Below are positions 47,224 through 61,533 of a DNA stretch of 64,000 nucleotides, piece after piece. The position numbers and the translations under genes were made by a program. The notes beneath the pieces are model-generated. The model did not search any database, was not told the origin of the DNA, and was given only the letters and a program-made list of their open reading frames with translations. Within the stretch, counting starts at the first letter, position 1. Each line of letters begins with the position of its first letter. The DNA is from Chlorokybus atmophyticus (lineage: Eukaryota > Streptophyta > Chlorokybophyceae > Chlorokybales > Chlorokybaceae), in contig RHPI01000008.1 in assembly GCA_009103225.1 (NCBI GenBank), forward strand, positions 62,001-126,000, read 5' to 3'.

Positions 47224-48734
47224 ACTCTCGCTCTGGTCTGGAGTCCTGCTTGCACCACCCCAGGTGAAGTTGAACTTGCCCTGAGGCGAGTGGCTATGGT
47301 TCAGAGTTAGCCAAGTTATGCTGGTATGTTTCTTGTATGATGTATGTTATTAGAATGTGCAGGCGAGCTAAATCATTTAACAAGAGCGCGCACGTATTCT
47401 ACTACTGCCTTATGACGATGAAAGGCTAGCTGATGACAGTTGTTGAGATAAGCACTCCAGTGAGACTATTACGCCATAGACATGTGTTGTCTAATCCAAA
47501 AATTGTAGCACAAACAACCCGAATGTTGGTCAAACGCTGCAATGACTGTTGTATTGCATGCTGTATGACGTATGACGCATACTCGCACAGTGTGTCACGT
47601 ATCTTGCTTTGGGTTGCTGCATTGCGAGCTGGGGTTACTTGCTTCGATCGTGCGCACACATTGCAACCGGTTGTGTCCGTTGAAGGTGTACACCCTCTGT
47701 GTACGCACCACCAGATGCTGTGACGGCGGTCGTACACACACCATGCCAACACCGTCACAAGCAGGTTTGCATTTGGTTGGTCACCGCAATGCAACAGCAG
47801 AAGCATCCTCCGCTCCACTGCATTGTGTCTCGCAAGTGACTGATGATCCAAAGCATATGGGCCAATGGCTGAGACACCACAGGCTCACTCCGTCTAACAC
47901 ATGTATTTATCCAGGGCCACTTGTCGTCTGCACCAGCGTTGGAGTACTACGGTAGTGCCTAGGCGAATGCAGGCTTGTGGTGTAGTGCAGGCAACATGCC
48001 TTGGCTTTGCTCACAACACTTCCATTGGGTCCACACCCGACTGGCGCAGCGTGAGCGGGACAGGGAAAGGACTTTTTTTGAGCAGCCCAAGCAAGCCTGG
48101 GTCCTGATCCGTCGCAAAAGCCTGGTTGTTGAAGTGACATTGGTAGTGTCACTCAATCACAACATACGGGCAGGCTGCGTGACACCTCTCAATCCACAAC
48201 CGCCACCGCGCCACCTTGCAGTTGGTGCAAGTAGGCAGGCAGGGCTGGTCCAAGTGCCTCGCTCGTTGAACTGAACATTGGCTTCATGGGTGTCAGGAAG
48301 GCACAAAGCGCATGCACCTCCAGCGAATGAATGTCAGTTGTCATGCAATGATGGCCTGCTCACTATCAGCTGTGCGCCAAGTCAGAATTGTGTTAGCTAA
48401 ACCGCTTAGCTTAGCTTGGAAAGCTAAGCTAAGCTGCGCCACTGACTCTGGCTTACATTGGAAGCGGGCTTGGCGTCACGCATAGTACATTGTACGCCAC
48501 AGCTGTGCTTAACGCCTTTGTTACCAAGACACCATTGTTGGCTTGCATGCTACCCTCAGGGCACGGTGCAGCACGGACCTCTTCCTCAACCAGGTAACAC
48601 CCTAAGGGGACCAATGCAGCCCCATTTCTACCTTGAGCGTGCGCTTAGCTTGTACAATCGTCATCAAGTGCGTGAATTCAACACGTTGCATGCCTGACGT
48701 AGAAGTGCAAGGTTCCCCCTTCTCTAGTCTGCAC
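47224..48734. other. intergenic region between BTB genes 3 and 4
   Basis: Contains only weak frames and a strong hairpin at 48404-48434. Confidence 0.5.
48404..48434. repeat. perfect hairpin, 14-bp arms, 3-nt loop
   Basis: The arms are built of agctta/taagct repeats (gcttagcttagctt and its reverse complement) around gga. No gene start or end is close enough to suggest a function. Confidence 0.8.
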
Positions 48735-49779
48735 ATGGAGCAGAAGGACAGCGAGGAGGACTACAGCGACGTCAGCATCACTGTCTCAGGCAAGTGCGTT
48801 TCATCAATTGGGTGTTGGTTTTGCTTGTACGAGTTGCACCAACGGCAGTTAAGGAGACACACACGTTCTCTGATGAACCAACCTGGGCACTTGACTTGTC
48901 TGTGGCTGCATGCAGGGCAAGTGTTAAGGAGCAGCAAGTGGAACTTGGCACAAGGCACAGTGCGGTCTTCAAGGGCTTGTTCAAAGCGTGTCCGACCACC
49001 ACTAAGATGGAGGTAGACGACGTGAGTCCTGAAGACATCGAGCAGTTTCTGATGCTGCTGAACGCCACTGACAAAACCAAGTTCGCCCTCGACACGGTGC
49101 GTGCATGCGCACGTGTCTGATGTTCTGAACACACTGTGGTGCAAGTGCATGTGTTTGCCATGCACTGCATGTCACACGTGAATAAACCAAGTTGATGGAT
49201 GTGCACCGTCAACCCAACCAGAAAGCATGCATACGAGTCAAATGGTACCCAATGCAACTGAGTGCAAAACACGTTTGACAAACAGAGCACGCTCGTCATA
49301 TGTTGCTGCAGGACAGTGCCGTGAGAATGTTGGAGTTGGCGAGAAAGTATGGTGCCCTCATCGTTGTGCAGCACTGTGAGGAATACCTGCTCCGCTTTGC
49401 TCAGCTCAACCGCCCTCAGTCCGCTAAGTTGGCGGCCATCGCAGACACCTTTGACATGCCAGTACTACGCCAAGCTGCTGTTGACTACTTGTCGCAGCTG
49501 GACGTTCCCACAAGTCTTCTTGTCAAAGAGGAATTGTGCAAGTGCAAGGGCGAAACTGTCTTCAGCATTTTCAATGCGCGGTGGGAGAAAGCACGCAGCG
49601 TTCTTGTCAACTCTGCTTCCTTTGATGGCTGGAAGACTCTTGACAACAGCAACACTCCTGAGGGCTGGACTGCGAGCCACAATGCAGCCATCTGTCGACA
49701 CAAGCTAATCAAAAAGGAGTTCAACAAGATGTACATGCACGACAAGACGGCGCAGGTGCTTGAGCTGTACTATTGGTAG
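48735..49779 (+). pseudogene. BTB-domain gene 4 (2-bp frameshift in exon 2)
   Basis: This is the closest paralogue of gene 1. Exons: 48735-48789 (MEQKDSEEDYSDVSITVS), 48916-49096 and 49312-49779 (TAG). Exon 2 is 181 bp against 179 in gene 1; the extra two bases (ca, near 48953) lie in the SKW-LA-RHS stretch and shift the frame, after which RHSAVFKGLFKACP and MEVDDVSPEDIEQFL are found in another frame. Exon 3 is fully open (LELARKYGALIVVQHCEEYLL, AAIADTFDMPVLRQAAVDYL). Intron 1 starts gcaagt after cag and is again GC-AG. A sequencing error in an otherwise good gene is possible. Confidence 0.8.
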
Positions 49780-49856
49780 GCGGTTGCCGGTTGCAAGCTA
49801 TTCCGGCATGCAGTCCACTTAGGCAAGAGCGTATAGGTTGGCAACCTATGCGAGAG

Positions 49857-50251
<395 letters not shown>

Positions 50252-50252
50252 N

Positions 50253-51251
<999 letters not shown>

Positions 51252-51256
51252 NTGAG

Positions 51257-51298
51257 GTGGAGCTGCCCGCTGCCAACGAGCTCATCACCCAGCTAAGG
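51257..51298 (+). CDS. possible exon (helical segment)
   Basis: VELPAANELITQLR reads to a gtaggt donor. It may be linked with later plus-strand exons (for example near 51711-51750), but joins and family are unknown, and the upstream part is lost in the CT repeat and contig join. Confidence 0.3.
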
Positions 51299-52669
51299 TA
51301 GGTATGCGTGCATGATGTTTTCATGCGTGCATGCGTGGGTGTGTATGTGTGGGAGGTTAAGTGGCATGAAACTCCAAAACGTGTGTGCATGCAATCAACA
51401 ATACGCAACAAGTGAGCATGTGTGCCTTGCAGCAATGTACGCGTGCACGTGTGTGAGTGCGTGCGAGCATACTTCTGTGAGTGTGCGTGTGAGACCAACA
51501 TCCATTGACGTTTGCCCCCAACTCCTACCAATGGTAACAATGTCGCCATCACCACCACCCATAACGACAACAACAACAACAACCACAGCGACAACAATAA
51601 CAGCAACGAGCAGGTATCTGACGCTATACTCTCCATCTCACACGCACGCGCACGCACGCACGCACCCACCCACCCACCCACTCCCCCCCACACCCACCCA
51701 GGGTGGCACACGGAAATACGCGACGCTGCTGCTCGTGTGCGCCGTGCGGAAGGTGTGTGTGTGTGTGTGTGTGTGTGTGTCGGTGGGGATATGAGTTGTA
51801 GCGTAGAGTGTGGTGTGTTGTGTACTTGTGGCTCCTTCAGAAGGGCTGCCGCAGCCTGCACGCGCCTTCGACTGCACGCATATGCATGTCACAAAAGCAC
51901 GCATGCTCGCGCTTTGCAAAGGATGAAGCGTCGGCGACATGTGTATGTGTCAAAGCACATGTGGCTGTGTGCGCACGTGCGTGCGCGCGCACAGAGCCAT
52001 GTGCTTTGACATGTGTATATGTGCGCGCGCAGGCATGTGCCTTGAAGCACGCAACTTGTTAGTGTGTAGGCGTTGAGTGATGCTGCCGAGCACACATGTT
52101 CGTGACGGGAAAGGTGGGCCACGGGGGCACCTTCTCCACTACTTGCGCCCAAACGCACGTACACAAAACACGAGGTGTGTGTGTGTGGGGGAAGGGGGGG
52201 GGGTGGGTGGTCCGTCAGCAGGTTGTATGTGTGTGTTGGTTGCATACAACCAAACATGCCTATGCACATGCACTCTTGCAGGAGTTTGAGCTTGCTACAG
52301 CGCCCGCCACCAATAGAATACAGACGTGAGGAGAGTTCTATGGCAGCCCCTACTGGGTCTTACCAAAGCTGTGAGTGGACATGAGCCCAAAGTCCCATGT
52401 CAGTGTCATATGTGGTTTCCCCATCTTATGTTGATTGCAATGGCGCAGGGGGTTTGATAATTTATCTTTCAGCGCATGCCACCAACCCGCAAGCGTTCCG
52501 GTCGGGATCTCGCGACAACACTGTGTCATTGTTGAGTTTAGCCATCTTTTGTTGTGGCAATGTACTCACGCACCCTTGTTTGCAGTGTATGCATGTGCAC
52601 ACATGCCGCTCTCGCGCACACACACACACACACATGTATATGCACTCACGCCTCTGCTGGCGGGCGTAG

Positions 52670-53079
52670 GAGTAGGAGTCGGAGGCGGAGTGCGCACGGC
52701 CTCCCTTGACAAGAGGGTGGCGTTGTGGGACTTGCGCACGCTCGGGGCAAAGGTGAGGGAGCAAGAGAGAGAGAGGTTGTGTGACTGTGTGCGAGGCCTT
52801 ACACCTAGGAAAAGGGCTCCGGGAGCGACAGACGAAGTGACTGTCTGCGAGGTGACAAAGCTGTGGAGGCGTGCACGTACGCACACGCACACGCACTGCT
52901 CCATTCCTGGTGCTTGCTTGCGTGCATGCGTTCGTGCGTGTAAGAGTACATGTGCGCACGCGCACACACACAACTCTCTCTCTCTCTCTCTCTTATCATC
53001 CCCTCCCTATTTCAAAGGCTCCATCGGCGAGCGTGGCCGCAGTGAGCAAGCTGGACGGACTGCACCTCATCGACTTCAG
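52670..53079 (+). CDS. WD40-like gene fragment (two exons)
   Basis: Exon 52670-52752 reads VRTASLDKRVALWDLRTLGAK, with the Asp...LWDL pattern of a WD40 repeat end. It joins in phase (gtgagg donor, ttcaaag acceptor) to 53018-53079, ASVAAVSKLDGLHLIDFR, which ends at a gtgggg donor. Upstream, FRSGSRDNTVSLL near 52495-52535 resembles another WD repeat core. WD40 propellers are protein-interaction scaffolds. Too few repeats are visible to name the protein, and the first and last exons are not found. A decayed copy is possible. Confidence 0.4.
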
Positions 53080-54213
53080 GTGGGGAGGACTTGTTGTTGT
53101 TGTTGTCGTTGTTGTTGTTATAGTCACGCATGCGGGCATTGTTGTCGTTACACAGTTGGATCTATCATCAAGGTGACACACACACGACTAGGCATTTGCT
53201 GTGCAATGACACACTCGCCTCCATCACGCGTCGGGACACCGCTCAGCGAATGCGCAAAGTGTGCTTTGAATGCTTTGTGTCTGCCGTGGTGGCGGTATAA
53301 GCATCGATACACACATGTCTTTCGCCACCTGTTCATTGGAGTTTGACTTTACATGTGTGTTTAGTTGGTTACCGCAACTTGGTAAGTGGTGTGTGCCTGT
53401 CTTTACAACAAGACGCAAGCAGCATTGCATGTTGAGTTGGAGGAATGTATCCACATTGTGTGCCTGCCAGAGCTGTACAGGTGGCGCACACAGTTGTTAT
53501 TGTTACCAAGCGCAAGTAAAAAACAAAAAGGGTGCCCAGTCGTGGTCATGTAGGGTGGGATTCAGCCCCATTGTACATGCGCACACATCACAGCTTGCAT
53601 GCGTAGAATGCAACATGTTGCGTCGCACTCGCACCTGCGCATGTGCGCACTTGTCAAACAACCAGTCAGTACATGTTGCCCGACTTGAAGCTATCTCCCT
53701 TCCATCCTCCAACAGCACCTGGCAGTGCACTTGAGGCTATCTACCACAACATTGCTAGACTCTCGCTAGAATGCGAGTAGGTCTGCATGCAGCATCTCAC
53801 ATATTGCTCGCTCGATGCTTAGAAAACCCAGTTTGCTCTGTAGAACATCATGGTTGCAGATTGATATGGTTTTGAAAAGATGCATACGGTCATAGGAGTT
53901 GGTTGAGTAGACAGACTCTGGTAGTCAACCCAACTCGTATGCGAGTCATCTCGGATGACTGATGCCGCAGCTTGCATTTCACGTAGGTAAACCAGTGTAT
54001 TGCGCATGGCAACCAGAGAGGCAGCACCCTGATGCTAGTAGGGGTACAACTAACAAGGGTACAACTAACAGGGGTACAACTAGCAGATGCTCTTGTTGCG
54101 CTTCTCTATTAGCTCCCTCTAACTGCTGGTATACGCAAGACAACCAAACACCACCTCAGGCATCAAGTAGCAACTGCTGCAAGTGAGCAGTCACTTGGTC
54201 AATGGTATTCATG
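53080..54213. other. no confident gene; duplicated segment
   Basis: Parts of this stretch (around 53545-53690 and 54085-54130) resemble 58075-58200 and 58845-58885 in order and orientation, so the two are diverged duplicates. No coding signal on the plus strand. A gtt/gtc triplet run lies at 53089-53120, and three copies of the word ggggtacaacta or close variants near 54045-54085. Confidence 0.45.
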
Positions 54214-54755
54214 TCATCCTCGTTGGTGTTGTAACTGGGCTGGTGATGCGGCAGCAACAGAAACGTCTGCGCAGTCGCAGCACACAAGTATCAGAGAGGG
54301 ATCAGCAGCAAAAGGGTGGTGGCTGTCATACTTGCACACCACCTTGTTTGCTTGCGACTGACTGACACTGCTGATGAAGGCGGTTTGTGTAACTGCAGTG
54401 TTATGTACGTGAACGCAGCTTACCTCGCGCATCCAATCGTAACGCAAACGGACCGCAGCCTCCTTGCGGCTTGCAGTTAAAAGTATCAATAGATCTTCTT
54501 CTGTTAGCCACTTGCTGTTGGCTCTGTAACAACGGCGCAAATGATATGTTGCCCCAGCAACAGTGTTGAGGACCTGATACCAGGTGCATGGCTGCAAATG
54601 ATGCCGTTTGGCAATGGAGCTTCCCGTGTTGGTTGCATATTCCAATGCCTCGATCACACTATTGAATTTGAAGTATTGTTCGTCTCCGTAGGAAAAGCAA
54701 ATCATTGTGTGCTTTATCTCTGGCACTGGCGTGCAGGCTGAGCTTGTCGCTATAT
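54214..54755 (-). CDS. unidentified split gene, last two exons
   Basis: Exon 54424-54755 (acceptor ttacacag, donor gtaagc) and terminal exon 54214-54357 (TGA at 54214) join in phase 0. The first is well balanced and protein-like (YGDEQYFKFNSVIEALEYA, LQPCTWYQVLNTV, SKWLTEEDLLILLTASRKE, RLRYDWMRE); the second has CKYDSHHPFAADPSL. I do not recognise a family. Upstream exons would lie beyond the CA repeat and gap, so the start is missing. The length seen is about 158 residues. Confidence 0.5.
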
Positions 54756-54872
54756 CTGTGTAAAAAGCCTGCACGCAGAAGGCAAAAGCGTGTATCAGTT
54801 GCACTGACAGAAACAAGCAGTTGCCTGTGATGGAACGGCTTGCTTGCGACTGAAGAGAAGGAACAGCTCTCT

Positions 54873-55472
<600 letters not shown>

Positions 55473-56092
55473 NNNNNNNNNNNNNNNNNNNNNNNNNNNN
55501 NNNNNNNNNNNNNNNNNNNNNNNNNNNNNNNNNNNNNNNNNNNNNNNNNNNNNNNNNNNNNNNNNNNNNNNNNNNNNNNNNNNNNNNNNNNNNNNNNNNN
55601 NNNNNNNNNNNNNNNNNNNNNNNNNNNNNNNNNNNNNNNNNNNNNNNNNNNNNNNNNNNNNNNNNNNNNNNNNNNNNNNNNNNNNNNNNNNNNNNNNNNN
55701 NNNNNNNNNNNNNNNNNNNNNNNNNNNNNNNNNNNNNNNNNNNNNNNNNNNNNNNNNNNNNNNNNNNNNNNNNNNNNNNNNNNNNNNNNNNNNNNNNNNN
55801 NNNNNNNNNNNNNNNNNNNNNNNNNNNNNNNNNNNNNNNNNNNNNNNNNNNNNNNNNNNNNNNNNNNNNNNNNNNNNNNNNNNNNNNNNNNNNNNNNNNN
55901 NNNNNNNNNNNNNNNNNNNNNNNNNNNNNNNNNNNNNNNNNNNNNNNNNNNNNNNNNNNNNNNNNNNNNNNNNNNNNNNNNNNNNNNNNNNNNNNNNNNN
56001 NNNNNNNNNNNNNNNNNNNNNNNNNNNNNNNNNNNNNNNNNNNNNNNNNNNNNNNNNNNNNNNNNNNNNNNNNNNNNNNNNNNNNNNNNNNN
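55473..56092. other. assembly gap (620 N)
   Basis: Unknown sequence; it follows a CA repeat on the left side. Confidence 1.
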
Positions 56093-57130
56093 GTGGGGTG
56101 GGCAACGTGGGACATTGATGTGACAGGCCCTTTCTCCCCTGCCCACCTGCGCACCTGGCGTGAAGGAGCCTGTCAGATCATGCTACCGGTGGCATGGCAT
56201 CCCCACGTGCGCTCTCATGACAATCGTCGCTGCTGCTGCTGATGATGTGTCCATAACATACGATAGGCAAGAAGAAACAACGAGCATGGATGACTGAATG
56301 CATGATTGTGCACACACGCACAAGCGCATGAACGCCGGGAGCGGTGTGACACTGAGACGGTAGACGAGGGATCTCACTCTGCGGCTACTGAGGATTCTTG
56401 CGGCGTCGTCATATCTGGGAGGCTGGAAACAAGATAGAGGGAGGTGGAGTGGGCATGCGCACGGCTTAAGCTAGGAGAAGGATAAGCTATTCTACAGCAG
56501 GTCAGCTCAGGCTGGCATACGTGTTTGTTTGTGTGTGCATGGACTCCACGTGGTTGAACAACATGCATCAACAGCAGCCTTGGTGTGGATGCAGTGTCTG
56601 GGATGGTCTGCCTGTCATCATCATCATCGCTGAGACGAGACTGTCTACATATATGCGCCCGCAGCACACAAGCTGCACGCCAAGCCTGAGGTCGCCACTG
56701 TCAATATTCATTTCAATGATCTGTTGATGGTGCTGTTGAGCAATCTCAGGTCTCCGGGACATAGAACACCAAGGGTGCCAGGGCAGCTATACGCATGCCG
56801 TATGTGTTCGTCTGTACGTGTGCGCATGTATGGGTATGCGTATGGCGTGTGTAGTTTGTTGAGCTGCATCTGATCACTCATCACATGTGTGCTCTCTCCA
56901 TATCACACACGTACACCGGCGCGCGCACGCGCACAGCATGGGCTAGCATTCCAGCTGCTGGAGTGTATATGTATACGTACACTCAATGCGTATTGAGTTA
57001 GCCTATCGCCGTCGCATCACATCAGCACTTCATGAAGAGTGATCAGTATATCCTGCTGACCCGGGCTGCAGGTGGACAATGTGGATGCATCGATCAATCG
57101 CAGGCAGATGCAGCAGAACAGGGGCAGACG
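56093..57130. other. no confident gene
   Basis: Minus-strand pieces near 56376-56420 and 56640-56750 have possible splice borders (for example RPEIAQQHHQQIIEMN), but I could not assemble a gene. Confidence 0.4.
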
Positions 57131-57421
57131 TTACGTGAGGAGGATAGCTGTAACGGTAGCCCATGTATCGCCCATGAACTCTTGCTGCCCATGTAACGTC
57201 ATCCAGCGTGCGTGGCAGGATGGCTTGTGCTTGAGCTGCTGTATCCAGATTTCTTCCCGAAAGAACTGGCGGGCGCATTTCAGATCGTATTTGTACGTGA
57301 TGCTGATTGAAAATCTGTTGTTGAGGTAGATGGAGGTGGCTTGAACATATCCAGGCTTGTGCGCCGCACTGAAGGCTGCTTCAGTAAGGCCGTGCGGCCT
57401 ACTGCTTACTTTGGACAACAT
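57131..57421 (-). CDS. candidate exon of an unidentified gene
   Basis: An open segment with good amino-acid balance (KPGYVQATSIYLNNRFSIS, KYDLKCARQFFREEIW). A gtaagc near its 5' end and gtaacg near its 3' end could be splice donors. Family, start and partners are unknown. Confidence 0.3.
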   Translation of the reverse strand: MLSKVSSRPHGLTEAAFSAAHKPGYVQATSIYLNNRFSISITYKYDLKCARQFFREEIWIQQLKHKPSCHARWMTLHGQQEFMGDTWATVTAILLT

Positions 57422-58959
57422 CGTTTACAGTGCTGCACCTATTGTTCTCATCAGTTAAGCATTGGCAAAACAAGCAAACGACGACAAAATATGCCAGCAA
57501 GAGCACAGGTATCAGCAACAGGTGCGTGCAAAACATCTCTCCCCAAGTTGGCCACCATGAATCGCTAAAAACAAGAACCTTGTGTGTCGCGTGGCAGGTC
57601 AGAACCAGCCAGCATTGCATCATTTTGCATCAACAGCCAGCAAAGCGCATGGCAGCATTTGTCGCTGTGGGCATGCGGGATGAGCACGTGACACTGCCAC
57701 TCGCGTGATGTGTCGGTCGCAACAGGTGGCGCGTGCAGGTGCGCGCGCGCACGTGCGCGTGGGTGGGTAGGTGGGGGCCAAGAGGTGTCGCTACGCGGCG
57801 GTGGAGGACAGGCGCGTGGACGTGTGCGCGCTCGCGGCGACGTGACTTGCGCACATGTTACTATCTCATGTTTGAGAACATGCAGTCAGCATGTTGCAAT
57901 GTGTAGTCATTGGTGTTTGAAGTTGCCGCGCAAGGAACATTGCGTGTCGGAGAAACGAGTTGATTGTCGTGCGCTGTGAGCGCTGTGCGTGCTCCTGCGC
58001 GATGTATGTATAGGTGGCAGACAGAGCACAGAAATCATAGCAAGTGCAACCAAAGAAGAGGTGCTCCAGATGTACTCTCAGCCCCATTGCGCGCCTCGTT
58101 GCGTTTCATTCATGCGTGCTGCGGGGTGCACATATCGCAAACTGTATAGAATGCGATATGTTGCGCACTTGCACATGCGCAAACAAGCAATTGTGTATGT
58201 CCCAAAGCAACTATCACAGCTGCACGGGTTGAGCAGCCACTCTTCACCACCTACTCCAGTACACATGGCGGCGGCATGGGAGAGGAGGGCGGGGGAGTCC
58301 TGGAGTCTGCTGTTCCTGTCGCTGATGTTGTGGAGGCTGGCCGCAAACCACAGCCGTGGTGCAGGTGAATACAATTCGTCATGCTGACTGTATGGCTAAC
58401 GGGGCAGGCTAGAATGGACGTAGCATAGAAAGGACTAGCCCGGTGGTGAACGAATTGTGCTAACCAGGAGCGTGAGCGTGGTGCATGTCACTTGCATGTC
58501 TCAGCACACCATGCATGCCGGCATAGCAGCACATCCCTTTTGTACACATGAACAAGTTCTGGTCAGCAATGCATTCCACCTACTAATATGTCGCTTACAA
58601 ATAAAATACTGCGTATTGTCAATGACAGATACCATCACAATACACAGGGTAACACAATAAGGAGCAATTTTATAGAAAGCTGTGCCATGCATGCAAACCA
58701 GTCACGCTTGCAACGCTTCCAAATGCAATGCGCATCTAGTGACGTTGGAAAGTAAAGCAAAGCAATCAGTTATGTACAATTGAGGGCATTTGTAAGGGTC
58801 CTGATACAACTAGTGACGCAGCTGCGGGTAGCGGAGCATACTGTCCTTGTTGTGCTACTCTATTAGCTAATTAACTACTGGCATGCGAAAGCCTGTATGC
58901 TGCAAGCCTGACCCCTATCAACGAGCAAGCCGTCAGTGAAACGGTTTGTGTATGCTTAC
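57422..58959. other. no confident gene
   Basis: Contains the second member of the diverged duplicate described for 53.5-54.1 kb. GC-rich with CG/GT runs at 57730-57840. Confidence 0.45.
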
Positions 58960-59501
58960 CAAGCACAAGCTTGGGTGGTCCTGTCTGTGTACTCTTTATG
59001 TCCAATAGAGAAATAAGTTGCCTGTGGTGTGTAGAAAGAACTTGGGCGACAAGTGGTCAGGTGGTGCCACCAAAAGCTGCGTTCACATGTTAGGGGCGAG
59101 CAGAGCACCCGTGACAGCAGTAGAGGGGGCAATGAGTCCTGCCCTATGGGCCTTGCGAACCGCAGCATCATGCCGGCGGCTTTCTGTATAGGTATGAAGC
59201 TGTTGATCAAAGCAACCCAGTCAAAACAAAGGCAAAGTACATGCTGCAGACAGGCAAGGCCAAGCTCATGGCTTGGCCTTGCGGCAAACAGGCAACATAC
59301 CTGATAAAGAGGCATTTCCCTTGGCCTATGAAACTTGTACAAGTCCATAGGTACGGGCTTCCAGGGCAGCAAACACTGCGTTACATATATTGCCCAGTAC
59401 TCATTGAGAGTAGAGATAGTGCCCAGAAAGTTGGGCATGTCGTGCTGCAGAAACTCCAGCGTCTTCTGCTTGATACAAAAGTACATAGCTTCTGCGCAGC
59501 T
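58960..59501 (-). CDS. unidentified split gene, two internal exons
   Basis: Exon 59301-59501 (acceptor gttcag, donor gtatgt; EAMYFCIKQKTLEFLQHDM, NEYWAIYVTQCLLPWKPVP) and exon 58960-59183 (acceptor tatacag, donor gtaagc; KAAGMMLRFARPIGQDSL, CERSFWWHHLTTCRP) join in phase 0. Together they give about 141 residues rich in aromatic residues. The family is not recognised. The start and stop exons are not found; a short last exon downstream is possible. It lies 0.2 kb beyond the F-box gene on the same strand and might be a separate gene or an alternative end of it. Confidence 0.45.
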
Positions 59502-59675
59502 CTGAACAAACAGAGATTACAAGTGTTTAGGCACACCACACCACACCAGCAGCAGTAGAATGCTATATCCTAACTGCATGCATGACATGGCGCAACAACA
59601 AGCACAACATTGTTTTCCACTTCTTACCACCGTTGTTTGCCAATACAGGATAGTAATCAGCATGTTGGCAATGCT

Positions 59676-61533
59676 TTATTCTTGTACTGCCTTTAGGAGC
59701 TTATCAACCATGGCGTCAAGGTCATCCCTGGTCGCGTCGTACGATATGACTTTGTGGTTGACGTTGGCAAACTGGACTTGGTAGTTTGAAGCACTCTCCG
59801 TGTCAATCTTCTGCAGTAACGCAGCATAGCAAGCTGTCAACCGACCCTTGGTTGCGCAACCCTGCGCCAGCATTGTACCATCCGCAGAGATCATCACCCC
59901 CCACGCATTGTCGTTCACGCCCATGATGACATTGGTGAGCACGCAGACCAAATCCATCACCCCATGTGTTTGTTGCTTCCAAAACTCGGGATTGGCTGGG
60001 GAGGTAATCTGAAGCTCTTGAATGTAGTGAGCCATCTGTCATACAACATCAAGCCAGAATTACAACCAAGAAGGTTGCTGAGGACAACGCACTCACATAA
60101 CACACACACACATTATCAGCACTCCATCTTTTGTACACACCCACCCTTTGCGCACATCACGTCACAGCTGCTTGCTGTAGTTGTACCATTCTGAGTTGAC
60201 AAGTATGCATAGCTCAATGCACAACTGCTTGCAAAATACCGTTGTACGCACCACAACCCCTTTCGTCCAGCGCGTACGCACGCACAAATTGTACCTGGAT
60301 CATGTTGACAAAGATGTCCGGACCACGGCTTTCTTGCACGCCAAGGTGCTGTACGTCAATCTCAAGTATCTCGGCCGCTCCCGGTACATCGTAGAGAATG
60401 CAGTTGTACAGCTTCAGGGTGAGTGCGCGAGGGGCTATTAACTTCAAGCCGTATATGGTTGGGACGCCCGCTGGGGTTGTGCTTGGGTCTGGAAAGTCCT
60501 CACCCAGATCCAGGAGCACGTCCTGAGTAACAAATGAGCACTCGTGTCAATACAATTAGATTAGCCAGCACACGAACCAACAACATACAACGGCGTGTCG
60601 TATGCAACCACCATACCTCAAGCTCTTCACAAAGAGAAAGCGGGGTCAGGTCAAGCATTCCTGTCATTGACAGGTAGTGAAGTTAGAACGGGCATGTTCA
60701 AATACCAAATGCTACAATGATGGCGCCATCGACGCAAATGTTGCACAGCAGAGCACGCGTGTACCTTCCCATCTGCCTACTTTAAGTGACAACCGTTCAA
60801 GAGTGGCGCAGGGAGAGACTACGAGGAAAGGGTCAATACCCTGCTTGAAGTTCAGCCGCCAGAGGTCAAGGTCCACAGATGTTATGTTAGGAAAGACGTC
60901 TGCAATGTCCTCTAGGAAGTGTATGCCTTGGCCTCTTTCGCCTCGTTTGACCCTTAGATTGCGCACCAACTCGCAATCCAGAGCAAACTCTCCTTCGCTC
61001 TCCTGTAGCAGCCTCCACGTCTCTTTCATGCTGCGTGCTGTTGTGCCACAACAGTCGCATGTTTTCTCAGGCACACAAAACTCCAGAGTCTCCCAGCAGT
61101 CGCTCTCTGCCTTGAGCGCATCACGCACAGTCTTGCCCACAAGCAGAAGCTGTGTCGCCTCATTCTGCAAATGCACATATGTATCAATCAGCACACGTAG
61201 CAGCATTTTGCCAATGTGCTCTAACGCAATGTACACGGGCACATATCTACAGCTGAATGTGCGCACATGCGCGCACATTTGATTGCCATTCAGCATGCAA
61301 GTGACCACTAATGTTCACACAGTTACACCACAATGAACACTGCAACGCTTAAACACATACGTGCATGCACAGAAATAAGGAAGCGGGCAGACAGGTACGT
61401 CGGTGTAGGCATATGCAAAGGTATGCATAAATTAAGCCCTGCGGGCGAGACACCAGCGCCAACAGTTGCTTACCGCCGTAGGGCTGGCCTTAGCCAATAT
61501 GATAGACAGCAATGGTGCCGGCAGAGACAAGAG
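59676..61533 (-). CDS. F-box/LRR-like protein (5' end not found)
   Basis: This is likely an F-box protein, a substrate adaptor of SCF ubiquitin ligases. Exons: 61474-61533, 60765-61164, 60617-60660, 60295-60522 and 59676-60035 (TAA), all in matching phase. The first exon plus the start of the second form an F-box pattern: LLSLPAPLLSIILAKASPTA, then QLLLVGKTVRDALKAESDCW. Leucine-rich, LRR-like stretches follow (ALDCELVRNLRV, IADVFPNITSVDLDLWRLNF, ATLERLSLKVG, ALTLKLYNC). The last exon (MAHYIQELQ, later WGVMISADGTMLAQGCATKG) is a separate, unrecognised domain. The visible part is about 363 residues. A start exon could be near 62435 (MFPALSASVQ before gtaagc), which is unproven. A paralogue lies head to head at 63.4 kb. 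Confidence 0.65.

Noticed and set aside
56374-56762. Possible minus-strand gene with Gln/His-rich segment
   Set aside because: Splice borders are possible, but frames cannot be linked and no motif is seen.
58259-58387. Small plus-strand frame starting MAAAWERR
   Set aside because: Too short, with no homologue I know and no splice support.
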